From contig WHUX01000079.1 of the NCBI GenBank assembly GCA_015179025.1, forward strand, positions 179,290-243,289: a DNA stretch of 64,000 bases, written 5' to 3'. A model generated the notes under the pieces. The model searched no databases. It had not been told where the DNA came from and saw nothing but the letters and a program-made list of their open reading frames with translations. Positions 44,121 through 55,301 of this stretch are shown here, one piece after another. The position numbers and the translations under genes are program-made. The stretch comes from Terfezia claveryi. Taxonomy: Eukaryota; Ascomycota; Pezizomycetes; Pezizales; Pezizaceae. Each line of letters opens with the position of its first letter. The first letter of the stretch is position 1.

Positions 44121-47100
44121 CTACTGCCTCCATTGCCTATTCCACTCATAACACACCACGGCTGCTGCTGTCTGCACATTCAAACTCCTCGTCTCCCCCC
44201 TCTGCTCAATCTCCACACACATATCCACCTCCCCTAGCAGTTCCGCGGGTATCCCCTCTCTCTCACTTCCCAACATTAATACTGCCTTCCTCGGCAATCC
44301 CCCTCTCCCCTCTTTCCCCAAAATAACACTCTGATCAGTCTGCTCAATCCCAACAATTGAATACCCCTCATTCCTCTTGTCCCGAAGGAACTGGGGAATG
44401 GCTGGTATGGACACTTCGGTGAAGGGCAGCCAGTGCTGGCTGGAGACGGAGACGGAGAGGAAGGCCGGCGATGTAGTGGAGGTGAGGGAGGAGAGGCAGA
44501 GGGTTGTGGCACCAAAAATTTCGGAGACCCGGGAGAGGCCGCCGAGGTTGGTGGGGTTGGTGATGAGAGAAGCGAGGAGGAGAAGGGAGGGGAAGTTGGG
44601 GTTGAGGGATTTGGGGTGGGTGAGCATGGGGGTGGTGGAGGCGGGGTTTTCGGTAGTCCAGGTGCTGGATTTAGTTTGGAGGGGGCGTGGTTGGGTGGGA
44701 TTGATGGTGCGGGCTGTGAGAGCAGTTTCTATCGTGCGAGGGTATTCGACTGGGGAGGTTGTTGTGGGGGCAGTAGCGGTGGTGGTGCCAAGGGGAATGA
44801 ATGAGTCCCCCTTCACCCCAAGTATACCATCTACAGCCAGAAAATCAGCTCCTGTGATCCGCTCGATTGGATCCCCGCCGAGGAGGTATGTGCCGTGGAA
44901 GATCCCCAGGAGAGTATAGTTTGTCGATGGGTTGAACACAGTCTCGCTCTGGACTTTCTCTGCTGGAGTAGCATCGAGGTAAAAGGGGGAGTTAAGGATT
45001 TGTTGGCGGATTTGCATGAACAAGGAGTTATTTGTTATTGATGCGAATCCCCTGTAGTTAAGTTAGTATGGGATTTTACAGGTGTATGGAGAGCCAACGT
45101 ACAAGTCTGTGGCATTCTTCCAGATTGCTAGAACGGAGGTAATGGCGAGGTGGCGGGTGGCAACTTTACTGTTGCTTATGAGGGGGGTTATGGTATTGAC
45201 GAGCTATCCGGATGGCAGGTTAGTATAGGATATAGGATGGTAATTAGTGGAGGAGGTAGGGCTACCTTCTCGTAGTACGCCAGTTTCTCCTCCTCGGCGA
45301 CGCTGGAGGCGATCATCATGGCAATTTTTATGAGAGAGACTTGCGTTCGGGGGTTTAATCTCTCGCAGGGGTCTAGTAACCTATTCCCGTTTGTCAGAAA
45401 TCCAGGTCATTAATCGAGTGATTAAATACATACTTCCAGATACGTGTCATTTCTTCCGGTAAACGTATAGCGACTCTCACTATCATCCACTACATTTCAT
45501 CAGTCAGTCAGAGGCTGTTTCACAATGTAGAATAATATTAACTACCTCAAACAAAAACCGGTATCTTGGATGTGTCTCATAATTCAGGATCGTAAACGCC
45601 ATTTGCAAAAACTCATCCGCATCTTCCCGACCAACGAAGCGGTCTGTAACAAGCAAGGCTTGCAATTGACTAGTCTTAATCCCCGTTTTATCAGCCAATA
45701 TTTCTTACGGTGGTAGGTAGAGAGATATCAGAAAACCACCTTTTTATGAGTAGAAAATTGAACAGCACTTTTCGTATCCCGCCACGGACCCAGCAACTCC
45801 CTCCGCAGACTTCTCACAAAGTCTACATCCACTGTCACATTTGGGTTCAGCCTAGAGAGTAATCCGAATATGTGTGCCTGGGCGGCGATTTCTCGGGGCC
45901 CATTGTAGTGGTTGTAGTATGTACCGCTGGTACGGGAGTAAGTGCCGAATTCAGGGTAAAACTTGTAGGATTCTGAACTTACGGAGTGCAGTCATTCAAT
46001 CGGTCCATAATCACGCAGAGAGATTCTTCTTGGAGATAATCAACTTCTTTGAGCTGGACTAGGTTTATAAAACCCATGATGAGGCTAAGGTGAGGCATCA
46101 ATGCTTCGGAAGGAAGGGTGCAGAGTGTGCGAGCAAGTGTAGGGGCGATACTGCGCCTAGTAATAGAGTACTTTAAAGCCTCTTTTGAAATCTAAATTCT
46201 TGCATCAGAACCTAATATTTCATCTACCAAAGGTTTTTGAACCTGTCCACGGGACTTACTCTGGATATTTCACCCACACTGTCAGAGTCCCGCGATGTAG
46301 GGTCAAAAAGCAACTCAAAAAGTTCGAGATACACGCCTTGTGTATCAGACCCGCTCCTGGCTTGCTCAGCAAGATCCCATAATTCTACAGCGCAGCTTAT
46401 GGTTAATTGTTTATATGTAGAGCTGGATGGGCCGGCGATAACTTTTAGACAGTTGACGACAGGACGAAGTGCTTGGTTTGTGATAAAGCGTAGGTGACGG
46501 TTTATGCAGCCTATGATCCTTTGCCCGTCGTAATTCTGCACCAAACTTCATGGTTAGAAAAATGTTTATTCGAGAGGCTTGAAAGGTAAAGCACACTTAC
46601 CGACAGTTCCTGCTTCAGGGTAACCTCTAAAAGAGAGAATGCAGCGTCGATCGCTTGCTCGACAGCCTTCGTGATTTCAACGCTATTTAAATTCCATAGA
46701 TCAGCAACTCCCGCATAAAACCCCGCGCTAACCAGGAAAAGCAAATTACTTCATATGGCTCCCTTCCCCCAGCGAGTCAATATCGTGTTGAAGAAACTCA
46801 GGATATCCCTCAATTATGTCCAAAGCATCGCTCGAGCTGATGGGAAGATGCGAGCCGCTTCCGTTGAGGACTTTAGCAGCAGCACTACAGGTACGCAGAG
46901 AGTGTGACCTATTTTTTCGAGTTTCCCAGAAATTGCTTTGGCTTGCATCCCTTTGGCGTTCCCACGCTGCATCAAATAATTTCAATGCGAGTACATTGAG
47001 CTCTGCAAGGGGAATTTGGCTCCTTTGTCTTTGTGATGCAGAATGAAGACCATTCAGCATCTTTGATAACGCCTTTTTGTGGAGCTCGTCAACGGGGATG

Positions 47101-49790
47101 AAGCAGCGTTCTGTAACCAATTTATCTGCGCATCTTGAAAGAGTTTCAAATAATTGCTTTCTAAAAGATGTATTCGATAATATTGCTATCAATTTATATA
47201 TGAGTTATTTTATTCTGAACCGGTTTTGTTATTTTGTAGCTTACCATCAATTAAAGGGTATCCAAAATCAAATATATGTGGGATATCATGAAGCAAAGCA
47301 GCATCTACATCAACCGTCCTAGAGTGGTGTTAGCGCTGTATATACTCCAATAAACAGAGCGTAGTACCAACCATCTTAGTACAGTTCGCATCGACTGCTC
47401 GTCTACCTCTCCACACACAGCAAACAGAGTGTCTAATAACGCTCTTTGAGCTCCTTCTTGCTCTACCGGGCGTAGAAAATTTGCAGAGTCATCCGAACCA
47501 GAATTCACTTCATTGGTATTCATAACATTTCTTTCGAGACGCCAGAAATCTTGAGGGAAGGTCTGATGAAAATCAGCATTCCATACCCAATGGCAGCCCA
47601 TATCGAATGTCGCAGTATACCATGCCCTCCAAGATACAACCCGCAAAAGACTTTGCTTCCTGAAACCCGAAAATATGCACACTGCCCTTGATACAAGAGC
47701 ATACCCAGCTACAAGCAGAAATCAGCCGCTCAGTACCTCAAATATACAAAGAACATACTGACCAAAGATAATCTCTCTTTGCCTCAATAGTATTCTCCAG
47801 CCTGGCCGAAAATAGAAGCCGGAGACACAAAGACGTCGAAAGTTCTGCCCTCGTTCTTGAACTATTTCACTACTGTAAATTCCCATAAGAATAACCTTCT
47901 CACGGGGTTACTCACAATCGTTTATTGCTCGCAACTCTCACAACTTTCTGTATTTGAGAAGGCCCCAATATTCGCTGCCTTCCAATACCATTGACCATTC
48001 CGAGAAGGATGTATATCCTCGCTGGAGAGAATATGGTATCTGGCCTATCGATAATGTAGGAAAGTACAGTATCCATCAATTTCTATTTTTGTCAATTCTG
48101 AATATTTAACTTTCTCCTTAAGAACCCGGAATACTCACAATAGCTAATTGCTCCGGCGAATTGCTAAGGATACCGGCCAAGAATTTGGCCAAATTCTCGC
48201 CGTGCTCGCATTTCTCATTATGCTCACCGCTAATAGTGAAGTGGCTTCCCGTCATAGCATACGGGAGGAAATATTCTAAAAGTCGAAAATCAGTACCTTA
48301 ATGTACTTGAAAATAGAACGAAAGCACAGAAAAACGGACCAGTCAGAAACATATCCTCGCCCTCAGTGAAGAACTCCAACTGCTGCCATTGTAGAGACAG
48401 CAACAGCTCATACACAGTAGCCTGGATCGATGTACTCGAGTTCTTCAAACCTAGAGATAGCAGAACTGATACCCAACTTCTGTGGATTTGGGAAGAAGGA
48501 GTCAATAAGCGGTGAAGCTCTGGTAATGCATCCTTGAGCTGGTTCGCTGATGTATCAAATACAATGATTTCGAAAAGGGTGGCGTATTTTTTCCATGCTT
48601 GGATGGTGGATTCGCGGGATTTCTCATCCCAGATAAAGTGTCTGTATTGATTGAGATTAGCCATCACCGAACCATTACATAAAAGTAGGACAAGGTGACA
48701 GAAGAGAGAAATACATACTCATTCTGAATAGGATTCCTGAGGAGATTGATTGAGAGATTCAAAATCTGTAAACAGATCTTCCTCTGCGCAGAGAACCCGC
48801 GAAGCATTCCACGCTAGAATAAATATTTGTTAGCGAACAACTAAACCAGGAGGTTAAGACTAAATGCACCTGTATCATTTCCCAGTACTTGGCTTCCCGT
48901 AGCATCTCTTGCGAAGGTCCGCATGCACAGGTGGATACCCACTGAAACCAAATAGTATACAACTCGTGACCTTCCCTTCCAACTCCCGCAGTAAGGTCCT
49001 GGAGCCTGTAATACACCATCTCTCTCACAGTATCCCCACCCTCACTGCCGGCACGGGCCAAGGCTTGCAATAGCAATCGCAATACCCGGCCCGATAGAGA
49101 TACAACTATGCAATTTGAGTGCCCTAGAAGTACTAGAAGCACATAAATCATCTCTGGCTTTTGCAGGATCTCCCCTTGTGACTCTGTCATTAGGAATAAC
49201 TCGTAGAACTTGAGATATGCCAATGCTCTGGTCTGAGTTTCTAGGAAGTCCGAGTCTTCGTCCCTGACAGGACGGGCTTCTAACGAACCGACGCTTGCGT
49301 GAGGGAACTTTACCATAAACTCCAACGAAGGGACGGCAAATCCATCATCACTCGAAACATGCACCTTCCGCGCAATATCTATAACTTCGCCCAGGCACTT
49401 AAGCCCCTCATCCATCAAACCCCGCGACAGCTCCGGGTGCATCATCGCCAGCTTTACCGCCAATGGGAGATTATCCGAGCGTCTTTCATCGCCACCGTCC
49501 TGTCCTTGCGAAGATATCAACTTCTGCGTAAACTCCACAAGATATTTATCCGTAGCTTCCTAGAATTTCGCACAGGGCAAGTAAGTATCCACTGACCCCA
49601 ACCCGCTTTGAGAAACTGCATCTCATACATTGGGTATAGTTTTCAGTATTTCCACCAGCGACCTTGCAATCGGTGCCTTTTCCTCCCATGAACAATGCTC
49701 CAGGCGTTTCACCAGCAATAAGGGGAGGTCGCACTGGCTTGTGGCCGGGGTCACAGCTAAGAGGACGCCGGCAATAGTCGCGGGCTCCAT
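44121..49790 (-). CDS. TRM3: tRNA guanosine-2'-O-methyltransferase TRM3 (SPOUT), about 19 exons
   Basis: It methylates the 2'-OH of G18 in the D loop of cytosolic tRNAs using S-adenosylmethionine. Exons (minus): 49629-49790, 48870-49559, 48719-48813, 48340-48641, 48139-48275, 47916-48082, about 47759-47861, about 47372-47708, 47245-47318, 46750-47185, 46601-46727, 46260-46535, 45983-46191, 45769-45926, 45546-45703, 45434-45489, 45266-45380, 45103-45203, 44121-45051. Nearly all introns have GT-AG borders and keep frame; the junction between exons 7 and 8 is unresolved. The product is about 1540 aa, in line with TRM3 (human TARBP1 family). The first approximately 1200 residues are helical-repeat-like. 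The C-terminal SpoU domain has N-L-G-G-L-S-R-V-S-E-I-F-G, V-L-M-L-G-S-E-R-E-G-I-P and the knot motif E-I-E-Q-R-G-E-T-R-S-L-N-V-Q-T-A-A-A. The ATG at 49790 is preferred; the frame is open upstream without ATG. The gene appears intact and conserved. Confidence 0.88.
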
Positions 49791-50146
49791 TTTGGGATCC
49801 GTGCGATATAAAAGCTGGTTCGGATTGCAGGATCTCAATATGCGAAATGCCTCGCCTTGGTGCCTTCTGCAGAGAAATGGTTGGGGTTCAGGTGATTTTT
49901 TAACATCCACCAACGTTACCCTGACAACGCTAGGCCCGTATGCGCTTATTTGGTTGCTATGCAGGCCGTTGTTTATTCATCAATGTTTACTTCCACCTCA
50001 TCAGCAAAAAAAATCTACGGCCTCATGTCATGAAGCACATGATCTTTTGCGTCATGGGCAACAATGATCTGCTGTATCGATTACAGAGTAGAAGTACATT
50101 TGTGCACCTGCGCCCGAACTACACTGTAGTATACAGAGGGGTATGC
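49791..50146. other. Probable TRM3 promoter / 5' region
   Basis: No gene. It lies between the TRM3 start (minus strand) and the copia LTR at 50147, so TRM3 transcription must start within a few hundred bases of a retrotransposon. Confidence 0.45.
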
Positions 50147-50416
50147 TGTAGGAAATACTCTTCCAATACATGTGCAACCATGTAAGTACGTTTCCAATAC
50201 ATGTGCAACCATGTGAGTACGTCAACAACATATGGATATAGAGGCATGTAGATAAGAAGGCATATGACAAGCATGTGTGAATACGGAGGAGATATGTATA
50301 TATAGACTGCTAGAACCCTTAAAGCAAAGATATAGATCAAGCAAGCAATACATCTCTCTTACAGATCAATCCCCAATATCTACGTTCATATATCCTAAGA
50401 TCTCATAATCCTTACA
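50147..50416 (+). repeat. 5' LTR of copia element (270 bp)
   Basis: TGTAGGAAATAC...CCTTACA. It contains a 34-bp direct duplication (tccaatacatgtgcaaccat at about 50163 and 50191). A TATATATA at about 50297 fits the promoter. Confidence 0.75.
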
Positions 50417-50430
50417 GGTTATGAGCCCGG
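50417..50430 (+). promoter_or_regulatory. Primer-binding site for half initiator tRNA-Met
   Basis: GGTTATGAGCCCGG directly follows the LTR. It is complementary to the anticodon arm of initiator tRNA-Met (GGGCTCATAACC), the known priming mode of copia-type elements that use a cleaved tRNA. The same core is found inverted at 41812-41821. Confidence 0.75.
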
Positions 50431-50458
50431 AGCTTCAAAGGCGCCACTTTAATATACA

Positions 50459-51260
50459 ATGTCAAGCTTTGCAGAAGCCTCAGGGTCAGGCAATGACTCA
50501 ATGAGACCTCCAGAAGCCCCCAAAAGTACGAACACAATACTCGATCGAAAAATAACCACACTCACGACCAAACTAAATGGATCAGACAATTACCCTGAAT
50601 GGGTCACAACTATGAAACTCTACTTCCAAATGATCCAACTAGGAGACTATCGAGCATGGGATATTATCGAAGAAACATACTGAAAACCTCTAGATAAGCC
50701 ACAAGAATGGCTGGACGGGAATCACTACATTCTTCTTACCATCCTAAAAAATAGCGAACCTCAAGTCCGTAGTCAAATTGCGACAGTGAAAAAAGCCAAA
50801 GATGCCTAGAATACCCTTAAACAAGCCTATGAAGGAAGAACAGCAACTGAATTCTATTCTTTATTAAGAAGCTTAGTATATCTCCACTATGACAATAGAA
50901 AACACTTGATCTCAGAGCACATTACAGCATACGAAAAACTCTGGAATACTTTCTCAGGCATTATCACTCGAGCAGACCTTACCAAGGATACTGGATTTGG
51001 TAAAGGATTACTGGCCTTCTCTAGATGTGAGCAGGTTAAAACCGAATTTCTACTCATGTTACTACCTACATTCTATGCAAGTACTATAGAAAATGTCAGG
51101 TCAAAAGAACAAACCTATGACGATACTGCACGGAAAATAAACGAATACATTACCACTAGGCAAAAAGGCCAAAACCAACACAAAGAAAATAACAGTAATC
51201 TACTGGTTCAAAGAATAGCCTTGAATAATAAACATTACAGTTATTGTATAGGTAAAGGAT
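50459..51260 (+). pseudogene. Copia gag
   Basis: Begins M-S-S-F-A-E-A-S-G-S-G. The gag signature L-N-G-S-D-N-Y-P-E-W-V-T-T-M-K is at 50570-50615. After stops at 50681 (TGA) and 50808 (TAG at an expected Trp) it continues with the helix H-L-I-S-E-H-I-T-A-Y-E-K-L-W and L-L-M-L-L-P-T-F-Y. A single zinc-knuckle-like Y-C-I-G-K-G-W at 51240 ends in TAA. Confidence 0.75.
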
Positions 51261-52740
51261 GGTAAGGCCTCAATCATAATGAGGCTGAATGCTATACAAA
51301 GAAAAGAGATATAGGAAATACTGCGAAACGGCTAAAAGAAAGAAAGATGAGGAAGTAGTCATTATATAGATTACAATAGAGAAAACAGATGGTAGGCCAA
51401 CAGGAGCATACCAATACGATACGGCTGTATCTCATCACACAACGAATGAACTTGGAAGGCTATCGGAAATACAGGACAATCTCAACCTAGTGGTAAAAGA
51501 GTATAATGGAGCAGAATCCATCTGTACCACTATGGATACACTGATACTCCAATATAATGGAAGAACGATATACCATAAAGAATGCCTATATAATCCAACA
51601 TATAGCAATATCATCAGTGGAGAAAGGATACTAGATAAACATATTCTACAAGTACATGGTAAAGTAGCCAAGCTAAAGAAAAGAGGAAAGATTCTCTATA
51701 ATATGAAAAGAGATAACAAAGGTGCACTCTGGATAATACTCGACTAGACCCAATTCCATATATCAATTGAACAGCAGATGCCGGCCCAAAAGATACTGGC
51801 CACCCAGCAAATATTGGCTGAACAGTAGATGCCAGCTATAACTCCAGCTATCCAACAACTATCAGCTGCTTACAACAAATTAATGGTACTACATGAGCGA
51901 TATAGGCATATTTCCTTCAATATACTAAAGACCCTCCCGAAATATCAGCTACTAGGAAAAATAATCCAACCAGTAATTGTCTGCGAAGCATGCCAACTTA
52001 GTAAAGCAACAAAATCAGCAGCTAAAAAGGAACAAGGAATTAGGACATCCAAACCACTGGAATGATTACATACAGACTTAATTGGGCCAATAGACCCAAT
52101 AACCCTTTCTAGCCAATATAGATATCTCCTACTAGTAACTGATGATTATAGTAGATATATAGTAGCTAGATCTCTAAAGTAAAAAAGCGATGCAGCAGGA
52201 GCACTTATTGGAGTTATCAATGTCCTGGAAAACAAAGCTGGCTACCAACATAAAGTCATCCAAATACAAGCAGACTGAGGGGGCAAGTTCTATACCCTCA
52301 AGCTCAACACTGAACTACAACAGAGAGAAATTACTCTTAAAGAGATGGTACCAAGATATAGTGAAACAAATGCTATTGCAGAACAAACAAATAGGACTAT
52401 CATAACTATAAGTAGAATGGCTCTGCTAGCAGCAAAAATGTCAAAAAACCTCTAGGACAAAGCTGCACAATAGGCAGTGTACATAAAAAACAGAGTTCCC
52501 TACAAAGCTCTAAATGGAGGCATACCAATTAAAGTACTCTTTGCAAAAAATGCTCTACAAGAGCGAAGCAACCTGAGGCTATTTGGCCAAAAAGTTATTT
52601 GCTTCAACTACGAAAATAAGGCTTCAGACAAATTAGCCCTACGAGGGTATGCTACTCGAATTGTTGGATATACAACCACATTCGGTATTTATATCACGAT
52701 TGATGAAAAAGGGAAATATACATTGGCTAAAACCCTATAA
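51261..52740 (+). pseudogene. Copia protease-integrase remnants
   Basis: Seen in order: Y-N-P-T-Y-S-N-I-I-S-G-E-R (51590), the GAG-pre-integrase H-E-R-Y-R-H-I-S-F-N-I-L-K (51890), C-x2-C of the zinc region (I-V-C-E-A-C-Q, 51980), the integrase core L-H-T-D-L-I-G-P (52069) with D-D-Y-S-R-Y (52142), Q-A-D-*-G-G-K-F (52270), and the Y-I-K-N-R-V-P region (52477). Multiple stops are present. From 52745 to 52880 a 12-15-bp Glu/Lys/Ser-coding repeat (aaaaagcgagctcg-type) occupies the linker to RT. Confidence 0.75.
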
Positions 52741-52991
52741 TAGCTCAAGAAAGCGAGTTCGAAAAAGCTCAAAAAAGCGAGCTCGAAAAAGCTCAAGAAA
52801 GCGAGCTCGAAAAAACTCAAGAAAGTCAAGAAAGTGAGCTCAAAAAAGCTCAAGAAAGATAAGAAAGCGAGCTTGAAAATGCTCAAGATTCCACTCCGCA
52901 GCAAGGGAGGCACCGAAAGAGTGCTGCAGAATGGGTAAATGAACTTGAGGAACGAAGGTCTAAGAGACAATGAAAAATTACAGAAAAAGCT

Positions 52992-53336
52992 ATGATTAAA
53001 GCTGTCATTGAAGACTCTGACCATCCTACAGATGTGCAAACTAGGTCCTCTGCACAAGTACATGAATGGGCAAAAGCACGAACTAAAGAAAGAGAGCAAT
53101 TACAGAAATATGGTGTATTTACAAAAATCACTAAAGAGGATATCTCAGAAGGGACCAAGATTGTAGACACCAAATGGGTCTATACAATAAAGCGAAAATT
53201 AGATAGAAGTATTAAGAAATACAAAGCCAGAAAAGTAGGGAGAGGATTTACTCAGGAGGATGGGATTAACTATAATTCTGACAAAACCTATGCACAAATG
53301 ATAAGATCCAAAACATTGAAAATCCTGCTTATATAG
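52992..53336 (+). pseudogene. Copia reverse transcriptase, N-terminal part
   Basis: W-A-K-A-R-T-K-E-R-E-Q-L, then K-W-V-Y-T-I-K-R-K-L-D and Y-K-A-R-K-V-G-R-G-F-T-Q (53215-53255): the conserved copia RT entry (W-V-x-x-x-K...Y-K-A-R-x-V-x-x-G-x-x-Q). The chain ends before the catalytic Y-x-D-D. Confidence 0.8.
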
Positions 53337-53385
53337 CTAAGTGGCAATGAATTTGGTACCCCCCCTGCATAAGAGTCTTGCATTA

Positions 53386-53446
53386 GCGTGCATATTATAG
53401 GTTTAGCATGCATATTATAGGTTTAGCGCGCATATTATAGGTTTAG
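53386..53446. repeat. 20-bp tandem repeat, 3 copies, flanked by inverted octamers
   Basis: Three units gcatgcatattataggttta with one changing base pair, bracketed by CATTAGCG (53381) and CGCTAATG (53447). Confidence 0.8.
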
Positions 53447-53710
53447 CGCTAATGTTTAGTAGGCAGTAACAACACCAACGTTGGCAGGCACTGGCCTCTC
53501 ATATGATAGCGTAGGCATTTATGCATCAACATGCTACCCCTATAGCACAACATCCTCTATACTACAACATCCTCTATTGCACAATACCGCAATATCATAC
53601 TATATTACAGAATATCTCTAATACACATCAACATGTACTTCTGTATCATTGCCATTCTTCTTGTCTTATTGACCACTCACGTGGTTAGTACTATCATGAC
53701 CCGCACCAAT

Positions 53711-53790
53711 CCCACCACTACCACCACTACCACCACTACCACCACTACCACCACTACCACCACTACTATCACTACCACTACGACCTCTAT
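53711..53790. repeat. (ccactacca)n microsatellite
   Basis: About eight units of nine bases, changing to imperfect ACT/ACC runs at the right end. Confidence 0.9.
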
Positions 53791-54138
53791 CCGAGTCGAT
53801 CTAATATAGAGATCAGTAGATTGTCAACTTCTGGCAGAACTAGATCACCGATTTCGTTGGGAACAAGTAAATCTGAGTTGTGAAGGTCTGAGTGTGAGAA
53901 TCAAGGAACGGGTCTCGTAATATTGCGATAACCAATTGGTACATTTTCCAGCCGCAAGGCAAGCACCACAACTGGTCTATCTGAGTCAGCCAATTCAGAA
54001 AAAAGTTAGGTGGGCTGATAGTTGGGTCGACTCTGATTTGGGGTCTATAGACCACTTTGATTTGTCTGATGTGGAGATTTCCACAATACCTGATTCAGAA
54101 ATACCTGATTTGGAGTACTAACATTCATAGGAGGAATT

Positions 54139-54670
54139 TAATTCCCAGTGGTAGAGCTAGCGGGAGAGCTGGTGGAAGAGCTGGCAAAAGAGCTGGCAGA
54201 AGAGCTGGCAGAAGAGCTGGTGGAAGAGCTGGCAGAAGAGCTGGCTGGCGGCGGGAGGGAGAGCTAGTAGAAGAGCTGGTAGAAGAGCTGATAGAAGAGC
54301 TGGCGGAAGAGCTGGCGGAAGAGCTGGCGGAAGAGCTGGCAGAAGAGCTAGCTGGCGGCGGGGGGAGAGCTGGTGGAAGAGCTGGTAGAAGAGCTGGTGG
54401 TAGAGCTAGTAGGAGAGCTGGCGGGGGAGGGCTGGCGGGGGAGGGGAGGGCTGCTAGCAGGAGGGCTGGCTGGCAGGGGAGGGCTGGGTGGGGAGGGCTG
54501 GCAGGGGAGGGGAGGGCTGCTGGTGGGAGGGCTGCTGGCGGGGGAGAGCTGGTGGGGGAGGGTTGTTTTCTTTTGTTTAGGGGAGGGCTGGCGGGGGAGG
54601 GCTGTTTTCTTTTGTATTTGTTTTCTTTTGTTTGGGGGAGGGCTGGTAGGGGAAGGGAGGGCTGCTGGCG
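54139..54670. repeat. 12-bp G-rich minisatellite (gagctggcagaa)n and derived G-rich tract
   Basis: About 20 units of 12 bp up to about 54420, then longer gggagggctggc-type units with one duplicated 42-bp segment around ttttcttttgttt. It gives long R/A/G- or P/A/L-rich frames on both strands that are not genes. It ends at the outer edge of the gypsy 4 LTR. Confidence 0.85.
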
Positions 54671-54673
54671 GTA

Positions 54674-55129
54674 TGAAGAAGATCGCAAATAGTCAGAGTG
54701 ACTATTACTGTCTTAGATGTCCGGAGAGTCAAATGAGCTAGCGGAATCCACTGGTATCTCGCAGAATCGTCGCGGAGTATTCTTACGATAAGCGAAAATC
54801 CTATAAGCGAGGATCGATCTCAACGAGAGATAAGTGATTCTTAAGACTTATGTGTCTCGACACATGCAAGTGATAGAGTAAAGCCTCAAAAAATAAAAGA
54901 CAATCGACAGCGGCATGCGAAGCTAGCTATCAATCATCTTAAGGTAACAGAGCAAAGATTCTAGCACTTTCCTTGTGTGCATAAAAACGATGCGTATATT
55001 TTTTAATAAGTGTGTCAAAGTACAAGAATTCCCCCGCATAATATACCCCCTTTCCAGTGAGGCTAACAAACTAAAAAAAAAATAACTTTTGCTATTACCC
55101 TCATCACAAATAACTTCCTAGCCACCACA
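54674..55129 (-). repeat. 3' LTR of gypsy 4
   Basis: In element orientation TGTGGTGGC...CTTCTTCA, 456 bp. It differs from the 5' LTR at about 19 sites plus one A-run length. Confidence 0.9.
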
Positions 55130-55301
55130 TTCCTCCCCTCTCTTAAAACTTAGGCAGCTCCATTGCCACCTAAATATCTATCCAACTCTCGAAACAAAAT
55201 ATCCAAAACAATCCAGCACTTGCATAATAACCAAAGAAACCTCCCTAATCCATATCTTCCACCATTTCTGCCTTGCTAGCTTCCAACAACTTCTCTAACC
55301 T

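Larger units (their letters stand above)
50147..53344 (+). mobile_element. Ty1/copia element, 5' LTR to start of RT, RIP-like decay
   Basis: 5' LTR 50147-50416, primer-binding site 50417-50430, gag from ATG 50459, protease/integrase from about 51430 to 52740, RT start 52992-53336. More than ten in-frame stops occur, almost all TAG/TAA/TGA where Trp, Gln or Arg is expected. The RT breaks off after S-K-T-L-K-I-L-L at 53335. The rest of pol and the 3' LTR are missing. Confidence 0.85.
53345..54673. other. Satellite-rich stretch between copia and gypsy 4
   Basis: Holds three simple arrays (listed separately) and a 62-aa frame (53936-54121: V-R-W-A-D-S-W-V-D-S-D-L-G-S) of unknown kind, perhaps a gag relic. 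No host gene is seen. Confidence 0.45.

Noticed and set aside
44377..44919. 180-aa and 123-aa plus-strand ORFs
   Set aside because: They are the shadow of the TRM3 SpoU-domain exon, whose minus-strand motifs are unambiguous.
54057..54741. Arg/Ala/Gly-rich and Pro/Ala/Ser-rich ORFs of 120-210 aa
   Set aside because: They result from the 12-bp G-rich minisatellite, which is open in both directions.
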